The notes under the pieces were generated by a model. It was not told where the DNA came from. It did no database searches and was given only the letters and a program-made list of their open reading frames with translations. A program made the position numbers and the translations under genes. Positions 1 through 8,431 of a stretch of DNA of 64,000 nt are shown here, piece after piece; positions within the stretch are counted from its first letter, which is position 1, and each line of letters starts with the position of its first letter. Source of the stretch: Sporosarcina sp. Te-1 (GTDB lineage Bacteria; Bacillota; Bacilli; Bacillales_A; Planococcaceae); assembly GCF_017498505.1 (NCBI RefSeq), contig NZ_CP071798.1:372001-436000 (forward strand), in the 5' to 3' direction.

Positions 1-190
1 ATAAGAACTCGACTTCCTTTCCTTTTTTTAACGAACCGATGACCGGGTAGGAAAGACCGGGACCCGAGCGGACATTAATTGAGTCAGTGTTGATGACGGC
101 TGAATTGCCTTTGGCGTACACACCTGTCAGTGTCGTGCCAAGCAGAATGGAAAAAATGATAGCGAGAAATCCGATTCGTCGTCTGATCAA
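1..190 (-). CDS. N-acetylmuramoyl-L-alanine amidase with SH3 domain (5' end only)
   Basis: Only the first 63 codons lie in the window; the gene runs off the left edge. The start is a TTG at 188-190 with a good ribosome binding site (AAAGGAG) about 8 bases upstream on the minus strand. The product begins with arginines and a hydrophobic stretch ending in VYAKG, a typical export signal, followed by INVRSGPGLSYPVIG, the hallmark of a bacterial SH3b cell-wall-binding repeat. In B. subtilis the gene before hisS is yrvJ, a secreted amidase with SH3b repeats, so position and domain agree. The catalytic domain is not visible, so amidase activity is inferred. It is divergent from the hisS operon. Confidence 0.72.
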   Translation of the reverse strand, partial: MIRRRIGFLAIIFSILLGTTLTGVYAKGNSAVINTDSINVRSGPGLSYPVIGSLKKGKEVEFL

Positions 191-342
191 ATGATGATTC
201 TCCTTTCTATACCTTTCTTCATATTGTAGAAGTTTTGCTAGAAAAAAACCATAGAAAATTCTCTTTTTATCAAATGGAAAACGCGGTATACAGGGAAACG
301 CATGCGTTTTAATTAGAATAATCGATTGTTGAAGGAAAAGGG
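191..342. other. Divergent intergenic region between amidase and hisS leader
   Basis: This stretch separates the minus-strand amidase from the hisS T-box promoter. It holds an imperfect hairpin (AAAACGC at 282-288 with GCGTTTT at 304-310). It also holds a possible minus-strand -10 (TACAAT, complement of 223-228) for the amidase, without a recognisable -35. No gene is seen. Confidence 0.4.
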
Positions 343-371
343 TTGACACGCCGCCGGAGAATGATTAACAT
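343..371 (+). promoter_or_regulatory. SigA promoter of the hisS-aspS T-box transcript
   Basis: TTGACA at 343-348 and TAACAT at 366-371 are separated by 17 bases, the ideal vegetative spacing. Transcription would start near 378, just before stem I of the T-box leader. Confidence 0.8.
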
Positions 372-395
372 AGTCAGTAATCGAAAAATTCATTG

Positions 396-648
396 CACCG
401 ATGACATGGCAAGTAGTTTTATCAACGGCTGACAAGAGAGGGGCGGACGTGGCTGAAATCCACCCTACAGACCAGTTAAAACGAACAACACCATCGAGGT
501 TCTACGCTGAAAGAGTGACATTTAGTAGGTGTGGACGGAACCGGCCGTTATCTGGACACGAGTGGGCGCAAATTGCGTCAATTTGGGTGGAACCGCGGAA
601 GCTTCAAGAGCTCTCGTCCCTGCAGTAGTAGGGATGAGGGCTTTTTTT
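396..648 (+). promoter_or_regulatory. T-box riboswitch leader of hisS-aspS
   Basis: The conserved T-box GGGTGGAACCGCGG is at 585-598. It is followed by a terminator hairpin (CTCGTCCCT / AGGGATGAG) and a T7 run ending near 648. Stem I is closed by CGATG (399-403) with CATCG (492-496). The E-loop AGTA (412-415) is followed by GTTTT, which pairs with AAAAC (478-482). The 3' side then reads GAA-C-AAC-ACC, so the triplet at the specifier position is AAC (487-489). A CAC (His) overlaps it at 489-491. Uncharged tRNA should stabilise the antiterminator and switch on hisS-aspS; which tRNA is sensed is unsettled. Confidence 0.9.
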
Positions 649-690
649 ATTGCTTAAAAAGTATAGATGTTGAAAGAAAGGGGAAGTCAC

Positions 691-1962
691 ATGAATTTTA
701 AAGTGCCTAGAGGAACACAAGATATTCTCCCAGCACAATCCTGGAAGTGGCAGCGAGTGGAAGCGATCATGCACCATGTTTGCGAATTGTACCGATACAA
801 GGAAATCAGGACGCCGATTTTCGAGCAGACGGAATTGTTTTTGCGGACGGTGGGGGATACTACGGATATTGTGCAAAAGGAGATGTACACATTCACCGAT
901 CGCGGGGACCGATCCATGACTCTCCGCCCGGAAGGTACGGCTCCAGTCGTCCGTTCATATGTTGAAAATAAAATGTTCGGCTACCCTGACCAGCCGGTAA
1001 AACTTTATTACAATGGGCCGATGTTCCGCTATGAACGTCAGCAGGCGGGTCGCTATCGGCAATTTGTCCAATTCGGTGTCGAGGCAATCGGCAGTGACGA
1101 TCCGGCGATCGATGCCGAAGTTATCGCACTTGCGCTGGAAGTGTACAAGCGGGCTGGACTGACCGATTTGAAACTCGTTTTAAATTCACTTGGCGATCCA
1201 GATTCCAGAAAGTCACACCGTGAAGCGTTGGTCGCGCATTTCAGACCGCATATTGGTGAGTTTTGTAAAGACTGCCAATCGCGGCTTGAAAAAAATCCAC
1301 TTCGTATTCTGGACTGTAAAGTGGATCGGGAGCATCCGCTGATGGAAACAGCTCCATCCTTGCCGAATTATTTGAATGAATCATCCAGAGAGTACTTTGA
1401 TAAGGTGAAAACATTCCTGGACGATGCTGGAATTGAGTATGAAATCGATCCGAATCTGGTCCGGGGTCTTGATTACTACAATCACACGGCATTTGAAATC
1501 ATGAGTACCTCCAAAGGATTCGGCGCTATTACAACTCTCTGCGGAGGCGGCCGCTATAACGGACTCTCCGAGGAGATTGGAGGACCATCTGCGCCGGGCA
1601 TCGGTTTTGCAATGAGTATTGAACGTCTCCTGCTCGCACTCGAAGCGGAAGGGAAATCATTCGAAGACGAGCCGTCTTTGGATGTATATGTTGTCACCCT
1701 TGGGGAGGAAGCGCATCGTAAAGGATTGCAACTTCTTCAGCAATTACGGAGAGAAGATGTGAAAGCCGATATGGACTTCATGGATCGCAAAATGAAAGCA
1801 CAAATGAAATCAGCGGATCGCCATGAAGCGAAGTTGGTTTGTATTATTGCAGAGGATGAAGTAGCCCAAGGCGTTATCCAATTGAAGAATATGAGCGACG
1901 GCTCACAAGAACAGATTGCAGAAACGGCAATTGCAGGGAAGATACTAGAACTGTTGAAATAA
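691..1962 (+). CDS. hisS: Histidyl-tRNA synthetase
   Basis: Class II aminoacyl-tRNA synthetase that charges tRNA-His with histidine in the cytoplasm. The 423-residue length is normal for the family. The N-terminus [12 protein letters not shown] is the family signature, class II motif 2 is visible in [15 protein letters not shown], and the histidine-binding motif appears as [14 protein letters not shown]. The C-terminus is the anticodon-binding domain. An in-frame start exists at 667, but the ATG at 691 is preferred because AAAGGGGA lies about 7 bases upstream and the family starts at MNFKVPRG. It is first in an operon with aspS (15 bases apart) and is controlled by the T-box leader upstream. 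Confidence 0.97.
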   Translation: MNFKVPRGTQDILPAQSWKWQRVEAIMHHVCELYRYKEIRTPIFEQTELFLRTVGDTTDIVQKEMYTFTDRGDRSMTLRPEGTAPVVRSYVENKMFGYPDQPVKLYYNGPMFRYERQQAGRYRQFVQFGVEAIGSDDPAIDAEVIALALEVYKRAGLTDLKLVLNSLGDPDSRKSHREALVAHFRPHIGEFCKDCQSRLEKNPLRILDCKVDREHPLMETAPSLPNYLNESSREYFDKVKTFLDDAGIEYEIDPNLVRGLDYYNHTAFEIMSTSKGFGAITTLCGGGRYNGLSEEIGGPSAPGIGFAMSIERLLLALEAEGKSFEDEPSLDVYVVTLGEEAHRKGLQLLQQLRREDVKADMDFMDRKMKAQMKSADRHEAKLVCIIAEDEVAQGVIQLKNMSDGSQEQIAETAIAGKILELLK

Positions 1963-1977
1963 GGAAGGTTGATGGAG

Positions 1978-3744
1978 ATGCGACGGACACATTATTGTGG
2001 AGAATTGAATGAGCAGGCAATCGGACAAACAGTGACACTGCAAGGGTGGGTGCAAAAGAGACGTGATTTAGGCGGTTTGATCTTTGTAGATATGCGGGAT
2101 CGGACAGGACTCGTCCAAGTGGTCTTCAATCCTGATATCTCTCAGGAAGCACTTGCTATAGCTGAGACGATCCGTAACGAATACGTAGTCGAACTGGTCG
2201 GTACAGTGGTGGAGCGCCAGGAAAACCAAAAAAACCCGAAGCTGAAGACGGGTGCCATTGAAGTACAGGCTGAAAAAGTTGAGATCATCAATGAGGCAAA
2301 GACACCGCCGTTCATCATTGAAGACGAGACCGACGTAAACGAAGAGGTCCGTTTAAAACACAGATATTTGGACTTGCGGCGTCCGAAACTTGCCAATGTG
2401 TTCAAAATGCGATCTGATATTTCCAAAGCAGTCCGCAACTTTTTGGACAGCGAAGGGTTCATTGAGGTGGAAACTCCGATTTTGACAAAATCGACTCCGG
2501 AAGGGGCAAGGGACTATCTCGTGCCGAGCCGGGTTCATGACGGCGAATTCTATGCGTTGCCTCAGTCACCGCAATTGTTCAAGCAGATGCTCATGGTATC
2601 TGGATTCGATCGGTACTTTCAAATTGCCCGTTGTTTCCGGGATGAAGACCTTCGTGCAGACCGTCAGCCGGAATTCACACAAATCGATATGGAAATGAGT
2701 TTTATGTCCATCGATGACATTATTGAGTTGAATGAACGCTTAATGAAGAAAGTGATGAAGGACGTCAAAGGAATTGACATTGAGACTCCGTTCAAGCGTC
2801 TTCCATATGATGAAGCAATGGCCCGTTACGGTTCAGACAAGCCGGATACACGTTTTGAAATGGAATTGACAGATGTATCGGAGCAGGTCAAGGATTCATC
2901 CTTTAAAGTATTTGCGTCTGCTGTTGAAGGTGGCGGCCAAGTGAAATTGATCAATGTCAAAGGCAAGGCGGATCAATATTCCCGGAAAGACATCGATGCG
3001 CTCGGCGAGTTCGCTGCCCGCTATGGTGCAAAAGGGTTGGCATGGCTGAAGGTGGATGCAGAAGGATTGAAAGGCCCGATTGCCAAATTCTTTGAAGGGG
3101 AAGCGGCAACTGAACTAGTTCGGGCGGCGTCCGCAGAAGACGGAGACCTTTTATTGTTCGTAGCGGATAAGAAAAATGTCGTCGCAGATGCTCTAGGTGC
3201 CCTACGTTCCAAGTTGGGCAAAGAACTTGGTTTAATTGACGAAACGAAATTTGATTTCCTATGGGTGACGGACTGGCCGCTATTCGAGTACGACGAGGAA
3301 GAAGGCCGTTATTATGCAGCCCATCATCCATTCACAATGCCTGCAGATGTGGAAGGTTTGGAATCAAATCCAGGCTCAGTGAAAGCACAAGCGTATGACC
3401 TTGTACTAAATGGATATGAGCTTGGTGGTGGATCGCTGCGTATCTATCAGAGGGAAGTACAAGAGAAAATGTTCAAAGCGCTTGGATTCAGTCCGGAACA
3501 AGCTAGAGAGCAATTCGGATTCCTGATGGATGCATTCGAATATGGAACACCACCTCATGGCGGCATTGCTTTCGGTCTCGACCGGATTGTCATGTTGTTG
3601 TCAGGCTCCTCGAATCTTCGCGATACGATCGCTTTCCCTAAAACAGCGAGTGCAAGCTGCTTGCTGACAAATGCGCCAAGCCCGGTGGATGAAGCCCAGC
3701 TGGTCGAATTAGGGATTGGGATCAGACAAAAAGAGAACGCCTAA
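1978..3744 (+). CDS. aspS: Aspartyl-tRNA synthetase
   Basis: Class II synthetase that charges tRNA-Asp. At 588 residues it matches the long bacterial type, with an N-terminal OB-fold anticodon-binding domain ([21 protein letters not shown]), the class II core ([19 protein letters not shown], motif 2), the bacterial GAD insertion and motif 3 ([14 protein letters not shown]). Three in-frame starts exist: TTG 1969, ATG 1972 and ATG 1978. The last is 9 bases from AAGGAAGG and gives [10 protein letters not shown], which aligns best with known N-termini. It is co-transcribed with hisS. Whether it discriminates against tRNA-Asn cannot be read here, yet matters because the leader shows an AAC specifier. 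Confidence 0.97.
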   Translation: MRRTHYCGELNEQAIGQTVTLQGWVQKRRDLGGLIFVDMRDRTGLVQVVFNPDISQEALAIAETIRNEYVVELVGTVVERQENQKNPKLKTGAIEVQAEKVEIINEAKTPPFIIEDETDVNEEVRLKHRYLDLRRPKLANVFKMRSDISKAVRNFLDSEGFIEVETPILTKSTPEGARDYLVPSRVHDGEFYALPQSPQLFKQMLMVSGFDRYFQIARCFRDEDLRADRQPEFTQIDMEMSFMSIDDIIELNERLMKKVMKDVKGIDIETPFKRLPYDEAMARYGSDKPDTRFEMELTDVSEQVKDSSFKVFASAVEGGGQVKLINVKGKADQYSRKDIDALGEFAARYGAKGLAWLKVDAEGLKGPIAKFFEGEAATELVRAASAEDGDLLLFVADKKNVVADALGALRSKLGKELGLIDETKFDFLWVTDWPLFEYDEEEGRYYAAHHPFTMPADVEGLESNPGSVKAQAYDLVLNGYELGGGSLRIYQREVQEKMFKALGFSPEQAREQFGFLMDAFEYGTPPHGGIAFGLDRIVMLLSGSSNLRDTIAFPKTASASCLLTNAPSPVDEAQLVELGIGIRQKENA

Positions 3745-3782
3745 CACTCGTAAACTGGCATTTTGCCTAGAAAGCAAAATCG

Positions 3783-3811
3783 TTGAATGATTAAGAGAAG
3801 TGTGATAGTAT
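3783..3811 (+). promoter_or_regulatory. Promoter of 6S RNA
   Basis: TTGAAT (3783-3788), 17 bases, then TAGTAT (3806-3811) with an upstream TG (extended -10, TGATAGTAT). The predicted start near 3818 fits the 5' end of the 6S RNA fold. Confidence 0.65.
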
Positions 3812-3817
3812 ACAACT

Positions 3818-4012
3818 AATACGAATCCTGAAGTGTTCGTCATTTGAACATCAGTTTTGACCGAACATAATTATCGTAGGGAGTCTGAATTCCATGCTTG
3901 ATGGCAAGCCCTTTCGAGGGGACGTCAGATAGGATGGATTGGGCACCCACCTGCTGAGTGCGGGTTCAAAGCGATTCCATTTTGACGGCACATTCGGGAT
4001 TCGTCACTGTTG
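3818..4012 (+). ncRNA. ssrS: 6S RNA (6S-1/BsrA type)
   Basis: No gene fits between aspS and tcdA, the locus where B. subtilis carries 6S-1 RNA (bsrA). The sequence forms a long closing stem: CGAATCC near the 5' end pairs with GGATTCG near the 3' end, continued by TGAAGTG with the CACATTC segment. This leaves a large, mostly single-stranded central region, the open-promoter-like shape of 6S RNA. 6S RNA binds the housekeeping RNA polymerase holoenzyme and dampens transcription in stationary phase. A promoter lies just upstream and a terminator just downstream. Ends are approximate. Confidence 0.8.
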
Positions 4013-4019
4013 AATAATC

Positions 4020-4052
4020 AATCCCCTCTTGCCCTTGCGCGGAGGGGTTTTT
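4020..4052 (+). terminator. Terminator after 6S RNA
   Basis: CCCCTC (4023-4028) pairs with GAGGGG (4042-4047), followed by T5. Confidence 0.75.
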
Positions 4053-4086
4053 ACTTGTATACCTGCAGAGGAAGGAAGGATTCAGC

Positions 4087-4848
4087 TTGTTACACCAATT
4101 TTCTAGAAATGAATTGGCCATTGGCAAAGAAGGACTCGAGCGGATCAAAGGAAAAACGGTCGCGATTTTGGGCGTCGGGGGAGTCGGATCCTTTGCTGCA
4201 GAAGCCTGTGCTCGCAGCGGTGTTGGCCGTATTATTCTTATTGATAAGGACGTGGTCGATATTACCAACGTCAACCGTCAATTGGTCGCCACACTTTCGA
4301 CGATCGGCCGTTCTAAGGTGGAAGTCATGACCGAACGAATTGCCGACATTAACAAAGAGTGTGAAGTCATCCCATTGCATATGTTTTATACAGAAGAAAC
4401 GTATGAAGAATTTTTTAATTATGAGCCCGATTATGTAATTGACGCTTCCGACACGATCAGTTATAAAATTCATCTGATTAAAGAATGTATCGCGCGCGGT
4501 GTCAAAATTATCTCCAGCATGGGGGCGGCCAATAAAATGGATCCTACCCGATTTAAAATCGCCGACATTTCGAAAACTCATACGGATCCGATTGCCAAGG
4601 TGATCCGCCTCCGTTTGCGGAAAGAAGGGATCAAGAAAGGCGTTCCCGTTGTATTTTCTGATGAAAGTCCGATAGTCGTCCGCGAAGATGTAGTCGACAA
4701 AGTCGGGAAGCCGGATGCCCAAATCCGAAAAGCGAAAATGCCCCCAAGCTCCAATGCTTTCGTGCCATCTGCTGCTGGCCTTATTTGTGCAAGCTGGGTT
4801 ATTAACGATATCATTCAAGACATCCCGATTGAACGGGTAAATAGTTAG
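4087..4848 (+). CDS. tcdA: tRNA threonylcarbamoyladenosine dehydratase TcdA
   Basis: Member of the E1-like ThiF/MoeB family (YgdL/CsdL; B. subtilis YrvM) that cyclises t6A37 of ANN-decoding tRNAs to ct6A using ATP. The 253-residue protein has the Rossmann nucleotide motif VAILGVGGVGSFAAEA near residues 25-40, then LIDKDVVDITNVNRQ, typical of E1-like adenylation sites. The start is TTG at 4087, placed just after GAGGAAGGAAGG. The position after aspS and the 6S RNA matches B. subtilis. A strong terminator follows, so it is probably the last gene of its unit. The functional call rests on family membership. Confidence 0.92.
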   Translation: MLHQFSRNELAIGKEGLERIKGKTVAILGVGGVGSFAAEACARSGVGRIILIDKDVVDITNVNRQLVATLSTIGRSKVEVMTERIADINKECEVIPLHMFYTEETYEEFFNYEPDYVIDASDTISYKIHLIKECIARGVKIISSMGAANKMDPTRFKIADISKTHTDPIAKVIRLRLRKEGIKKGVPVVFSDESPIVVREDVVDKVGKPDAQIRKAKMPPSSNAFVPSAAGLICASWVINDIIQDIPIERVNS

Positions 4849-4855
4849 TCATAGG

Positions 4856-4887
4856 AAACGGATCTGAATGTGAGGATCCGTTTTTTT
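4856..4887 (+). terminator. Terminator after tcdA
   Basis: AAACGGATC pairs with GATCCGTTT and runs into T7. Confidence 0.85.
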
Positions 4888-5138
4888 GTATTCAAAGCGA
4901 ACATAGTTGTCCAGCTGCAAACAAGTGAATTGGACAGATGCTTGGATCATTTACTTGAATGAGCGCGATGATATTCATTTCCGGCAAACATGTTAAAATT
5001 GTGAGATTTTCAAATGAATAATTTTGCTTATTTTAATCGATTCCTATGGCATGGTACATAGGAACCATGTATACTAAGAGATAAATAGAGTACAGTCTGG
5101 CAGACAACTGACCGGACGGTGAGAGGGTTGAAGAATGA
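4888..5138. other. Leader region of cheV
   Basis: About 250 bases without a gene. A TGTTAAAAT motif (extended -10 type) at 4991-4999 could drive cheV. I see no clear -35 and no convincing SigD motility promoter. Confidence 0.35.
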
Positions 5139-6044
5139 ATGAGCCAACATGAAGGAATTCTGCTTGAAAGCGGCACGAATGAGTTGGAAATTGTCGAGTT
5201 TGAAATGGGCCATAACCGGTATGGCATCAATGTTATAAAGGTGAAGGAAATCATAATGCCGACGCCGATCACACCAATTCCACACGCCCATCCCGCCATT
5301 GAAGGAATCATCCAATTGCGTGGAGATGTGCTGCCGGTCATTAATATGGAACGGGTCATGGGATTGCCGGAGACCATCGGAAGAAATGAAGGGAAATATA
5401 TTGTCACGGCTTTCAATAAACAACAAGTCGTTTTTCATGTTCATGAAGTTACTCAAATTCACCGAGTATCTTGGAATCAAATCGAAAAGCCCGCGGATCT
5501 GTACTCGGGCGATGCAGCTCAAGTCATCGGCGTCATAAAACGGAACGATGATATGCTTTTATTGCTTGATTTCGAAAAGATTGTTTTGGAAATCAATCCT
5601 GACAGCGGCATCCGCGTAGAAGAAGTGAAAAAGCTGGGCAAGCGGGACCGTAGCGATAAGCGAATTTTAGTAGCGGAAGACTCACCGTTATTACGCAAAT
5701 TGTTAAACGATACATTGACGGAAGCGGGCTATGCCAATATCGAATTTTTTGAGAATGGCAGAGATGCCCTAGCTTATTTGGAGAGTGTCGTAGCTACCGG
5801 GAAAAACGTAGGTGATGTCATTCAGCTTGTCATAACAGATATTGAAATGCCGCAAATGGACGGGCATCATTTTACACGAAGAATCCGGGAGAACCATCAA
5901 CTGGCCATGCTGCCAGTCATCATATTCTCTTCCCTGATCACCGATGAATTGAAGCATAAGGGAGTCAGTGTCGGAGCAAACGACCAGGTGAGCAAACCTG
6001 AAATTGCGGAACTTGTATTAAAGATGGATCAATATATTTTATGA
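5139..6044 (+). CDS. cheV: Chemotaxis coupling protein CheV (CheW-receiver fusion)
   Basis: Couples chemoreceptors to the CheA kinase and takes part in adaptation. Residues 1 to about 160 form a CheW domain (LEIVEFEMGHNRYGINVIKVKE, then HPAIEGIIQLRGDVLPVINM). From about residue 172 a response-regulator receiver follows (RILVAEDSPLLRKLL). Its phospho-acceptor aspartate lies in LVITDIEMPQMDG near residue 235, and the conserved lysine is in SKPE. The length of 301 residues matches B. subtilis CheV (303). The ATG at 5139 follows an AGAGGG site; an overlapping ATG at 5135 is out of frame. No other chemotaxis gene is nearby, and cheV does not sit between tcdA and rarA in B. subtilis. Confidence 0.94.
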   Translation: MSQHEGILLESGTNELEIVEFEMGHNRYGINVIKVKEIIMPTPITPIPHAHPAIEGIIQLRGDVLPVINMERVMGLPETIGRNEGKYIVTAFNKQQVVFHVHEVTQIHRVSWNQIEKPADLYSGDAAQVIGVIKRNDDMLLLLDFEKIVLEINPDSGIRVEEVKKLGKRDRSDKRILVAEDSPLLRKLLNDTLTEAGYANIEFFENGRDALAYLESVVATGKNVGDVIQLVITDIEMPQMDGHHFTRRIRENHQLAMLPVIIFSSLITDELKHKGVSVGANDQVSKPEIAELVLKMDQYIL

Positions 6045-6092
6045 TAATAAAGGAACACTAGTTGAGGTTGGTTGATCCTTTAAAAGTTTTTT

Positions 6093-6138
6093 GCGCATAC
6101 AGAACGGCTATGAATCGCTCTTTCTGTATGCGCTTTTT
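6093..6138 (+). terminator. Terminator after cheV
   Basis: A perfect 12-bp stem, GCGCATACAGAA with TTCTGTATGCGC, closes a 17-base loop and is followed by T5. Confidence 0.88.
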
Positions 6139-6191
6139 ACTTTTCTATATAGTTTTCGTTTACAACTGGATCCGTAACGGAAAACGCACAC

Positions 6192-6342
6192 GTGTATAAA
6201 CAGGGAAAACCGCGCATATGTCACTCCCGTGCGCGCATAAACCAGAAAATCCGAGCAAACCGGACTCCCACGTGCGCATAAATCCAATGCCCCGCGCATT
6301 CCGATCTCTAACCCGCGCATAAATCCGACACCTCCGCGCATA
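6192..6342. repeat. Tandem array of eight ~20.5-bp units (core GCGCATA)
   Basis: The heptamer GCGCATA or a close variant occurs at 6192 (GTGTATA), 6212, 6233, 6253 (GAGCAAA), 6274, 6294 (GCGCATT), 6315 and 6336. The steps are 20, 21, 20, 21, 20, 21 and 21 bases. Flanks between cores are partly conserved (AATCC, CCGA, CTCCC). The period is not a multiple of three, so this is not a coding repeat; it equals about two turns of B-DNA. Function is unknown. Confidence 0.75.
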
Positions 6343-6469
6343 ACGCACCCATATCCACCTGAAATAGTATCGTTCTAGACAAACCCATATCTTATGATGA
6401 CCAATAGAAAAAATAACACGATAAATCGCACTGTCCATCGTTCGAATGGTTAAGAAAGGGAATGAACAC
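6343..6469. other. Non-coding stretch between repeat array and rarA terminator
   Basis: I see no gene here. GGGAATGA at 6457-6464 can pair with TCATTCCC at 6518-6525 around the rarA terminator, which may extend that structure. ORFs through this region read across the tandem array and look spurious. Confidence 0.4.
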
Positions 6470-6509
6470 ATAAAAAAGAAATATTTCCTGTTCAACTACG
6501 AACAGAAAA
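6470..6509 (-). terminator. Terminator of rarA
   Basis: On the minus strand TTTTCTGTTC pairs with GAACAGGAAA around a 6-base loop (complement of 6484-6509), followed by a T-rich tract including T6. Confidence 0.65.
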
Positions 6510-6578
6510 TGCTCCTTTTCATTCCCGAGGACGTTTTAAATTACGTGAGTCACTCTGTATCCTGCAAAATATATTTCT

Positions 6579-7865
6579 CTAAGATTTCTTCCGAAACTCC
6601 TTCAAACGCTCATAAATTCCCGCCATCTTTTTCTCTTCCCCAGCAATCACGGGCTTATAGAATTCGATATGAGCAAGTGGGTCCGGTAAATACTGCTGGT
6701 CGACCCATCCGCCGAATGAACCGATCGGGGTGTCATGCGGATATTGGTATCCGACGTGTCCGAGAGCGGCTGCCCCGGCGTAATGCGCATCTCGCAAATG
6801 AAGCGGAATATCGCCCGTCTGGCCTTCATGCAAAGCCTTCGTTGCCGCATCGATCGCCAGGTAAGCGGAATTGGATTTGGAAGCGAGGCACATTTCGATA
6901 ACGGCGTTCGAAAGAGGTATTCTCGCTTCAGGCATGCCGAGTCGGACGGCTGCTTCCGTGGCGGCCAGTACATGTGGTCCAACATTCGGATCCGCCAGAC
7001 CAATATCCTCATAAGCCATGACAAGCAGTCTTCGAGAAACAGCAACGAGGTCCCCGGTTTCAAGCAAATGGGCTAAGTAATAGACTGCTGCATTAACATC
7101 GCTGCCCCGGACGGATTTTTGAAGAGCGGAGAGCAAGTTGTAATGGTGGGACCCTTTTTTATCCCCAACTAAGCCGATACGGCCAATTAAATTATCGATC
7201 AGCCAATCCTCGATCACCAATTGTCCATCTTCCTCATCGCTCGCTGACACGACCGACTCCAGGACAGTCAGTGCTTTCCGGGCATCTCCATTGACGCCTT
7301 CGGCAATCCGGTTCACCTGGCTTTCCTCAATTGCTATATTCATCTTCCCCAGTCCTCGATCTTCATCCTGCAAAGCCCGGTTCAATAATTTTTCCAGATC
7401 GGCGGTATCCAACCGTTTCAACTGTAGAATTTCTCCGCATCTCGAACGGATTGCGGGATTGACATCATGAAAAGGATTTTCTGTCGTTGCCCCAATGAGG
7501 ACAATCGATCCATTCTCTACGTGGGGAAGCAATGTATCTTGCTGTAATTTATTGAAACGATGAATCTCGTCCAAAAATAGCAGCACCTTTCCGGAAATGC
7601 GAGCTTCTGCTACGACGTCTTCCACATCCTTCTTCCCTGAAACGGTTGCATTCAATGCCATGAAAGGCAATTGGCTCGTTCCGGCAATCGCATGGGCAAG
7701 CGATGTTTTGCCGATGCCTGGTTCTCCATACAAAAGCATGGAAGGGACATGTCCGTTTTTTACCATCCTGTAGAGTGAAGTCTTCTCTCCGATGATATGT
7801 TGTTGTCCGGCTATTTCATCTATCGTTCGTGGGCGCATCCGATACGCCAACGGTTCGTTGTGCAA
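6579..7865 (-). CDS. rarA: Replication-associated recombination protein RarA (MgsA family AAA+ ATPase)
   Basis: RarA (B. subtilis YrvN) is a clamp-loader-like AAA+ ATPase acting at stalled replication forks. The N-terminus [19 protein letters not shown] is the family signature. Walker A is GEPGIGKTS near residue 50, Walker B is FLDEIHRFN, and sensor 1 lies in GATTENP. The C-terminal half holds the tetramerisation domain ([20 protein letters not shown]). The longest ORF begins at a GTG (7874) that directly abuts GAGGA; the TTG at 7863-7865 has GAGGAG 8 bases upstream and is preferred, giving 428 residues. It is divergent from cymR, as in B. subtilis. Confidence 0.95.
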   Translation of the reverse strand: MHNEPLAYRMRPRTIDEIAGQQHIIGEKTSLYRMVKNGHVPSMLLYGEPGIGKTSLAHAIAGTSQLPFMALNATVSGKKDVEDVVAEARISGKVLLFLDEIHRFNKLQQDTLLPHVENGSIVLIGATTENPFHDVNPAIRSRCGEILQLKRLDTADLEKLLNRALQDEDRGLGKMNIAIEESQVNRIAEGVNGDARKALTVLESVVSASDEEDGQLVIEDWLIDNLIGRIGLVGDKKGSHHYNLLSALQKSVRGSDVNAAVYYLAHLLETGDLVAVSRRLLVMAYEDIGLADPNVGPHVLAATEAAVRLGMPEARIPLSNAVIEMCLASKSNSAYLAIDAATKALHEGQTGDIPLHLRDAHYAGAAALGHVGYQYPHDTPIGSFGGWVDQQYLPDPLAHIEFYKPVIAGEEKKMAGIYERLKEFRKKS

Positions 7866-7950
7866 CCTGATCACTCCTCGTACATCTGTTCCTTCTAGTA
7901 TAGCATGAGCTTTAGAAGGAAGTCATATGGAGGAAGATAGCCCTGTTGTG

Positions 7951-7959
7951 TGCTATAAT
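7951..7959 (+). promoter_or_regulatory. Extended -10 promoter of cymR
   Basis: TGCTATAAT is a perfect extended -10 about 38 bases before the cymR start. No good -35 is visible. Confidence 0.55.
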
Positions 7960-7996
7960 GTTTGAAGCAATTCGAGAAAAAGGACTGTTGGATACA

Positions 7997-8416
7997 ATGA
8001 GAATTTCTACAAAAGGCCGATATGGATTGACGATTGTCGTCGAACTCGGCAGAAAATATGGCGAAGGCCCATTGCCTTTGCGAAAAATAGCAGAAGAACA
8101 TAATTTATCTGAGGCATACTTAGAGCAATTGATCCCGCCTTTGCGGAATAGCGGGGTCGTCAAAAGTGTCCGGGGGGCCTATGGCGGCTATAAATTGGCA
8201 AAAGCGCCGAATGAGATTACAGCGGGTGACGTGATCCGTGTTTTGGAAGGGCCGATACAACTCGTCGAGGAAATTGATGAGGATGATGTGCCGCAGCAGG
8301 AATTATGGCATCGGATCGGAGAGGCGATTCGAGGCGTACTTGATACGACAACAATCGAAGACCTGATCGACTCGGATCGAACACCCGAACCACAAGGGTA
8401 TATGTTCTACATTTAA
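7997..8416 (+). CDS. cymR: Rrf2-family cysteine metabolism repressor CymR
   Basis: Winged-helix repressor. In B. subtilis, CymR with CysK as partner represses sulfur-uptake and cysteine-biosynthesis genes. The sequence MRISTKGRYGLTIVVEL begins the helix-turn-helix, and LSEAYLEQLIPPLRNSGVVKSVRGAYGGY carries the recognition helix and wing. The protein ends in YMFYI like B. subtilis CymR. It lacks the three-cysteine cluster of IscR-type Rrf2 proteins, as expected for CymR. The ORF extends upstream, but the ATG at 7997 matches the conserved start and has AAAAAGGA upstream. It precedes the cysteine desulfurase gene, as in B. subtilis. Length is 139 residues. Confidence 0.94.
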   Translation: MRISTKGRYGLTIVVELGRKYGEGPLPLRKIAEEHNLSEAYLEQLIPPLRNSGVVKSVRGAYGGYKLAKAPNEITAGDVIRVLEGPIQLVEEIDEDDVPQQELWHRIGEAIRGVLDTTTIEDLIDSDRTPEPQGYMFYI

Positions 8417-8431
8417 AAGGAGTTTTTTCAA

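Noticed and set aside
401..628. 75-codon ORF inside the hisS leader
   Set aside because: It runs through the T-box stems and terminator and has no ribosome binding site.
4090..4818. 242-codon ORF antisense to tcdA
   Set aside because: It is a shadow of a well-supported gene, with no start signals or recognisable domains.
6192..6342. CRISPR array
   Set aside because: Conserved cores are only about 7 bases with 13-14 bases between, too short for repeats and spacers, and there are no cas genes.
6108..6901. ORFs across the tandem array (both strands)
   Set aside because: They read through the 20.5-bp repeat in shifting frames, giving low-complexity YAR/CAR patterns, and one overlaps rarA.
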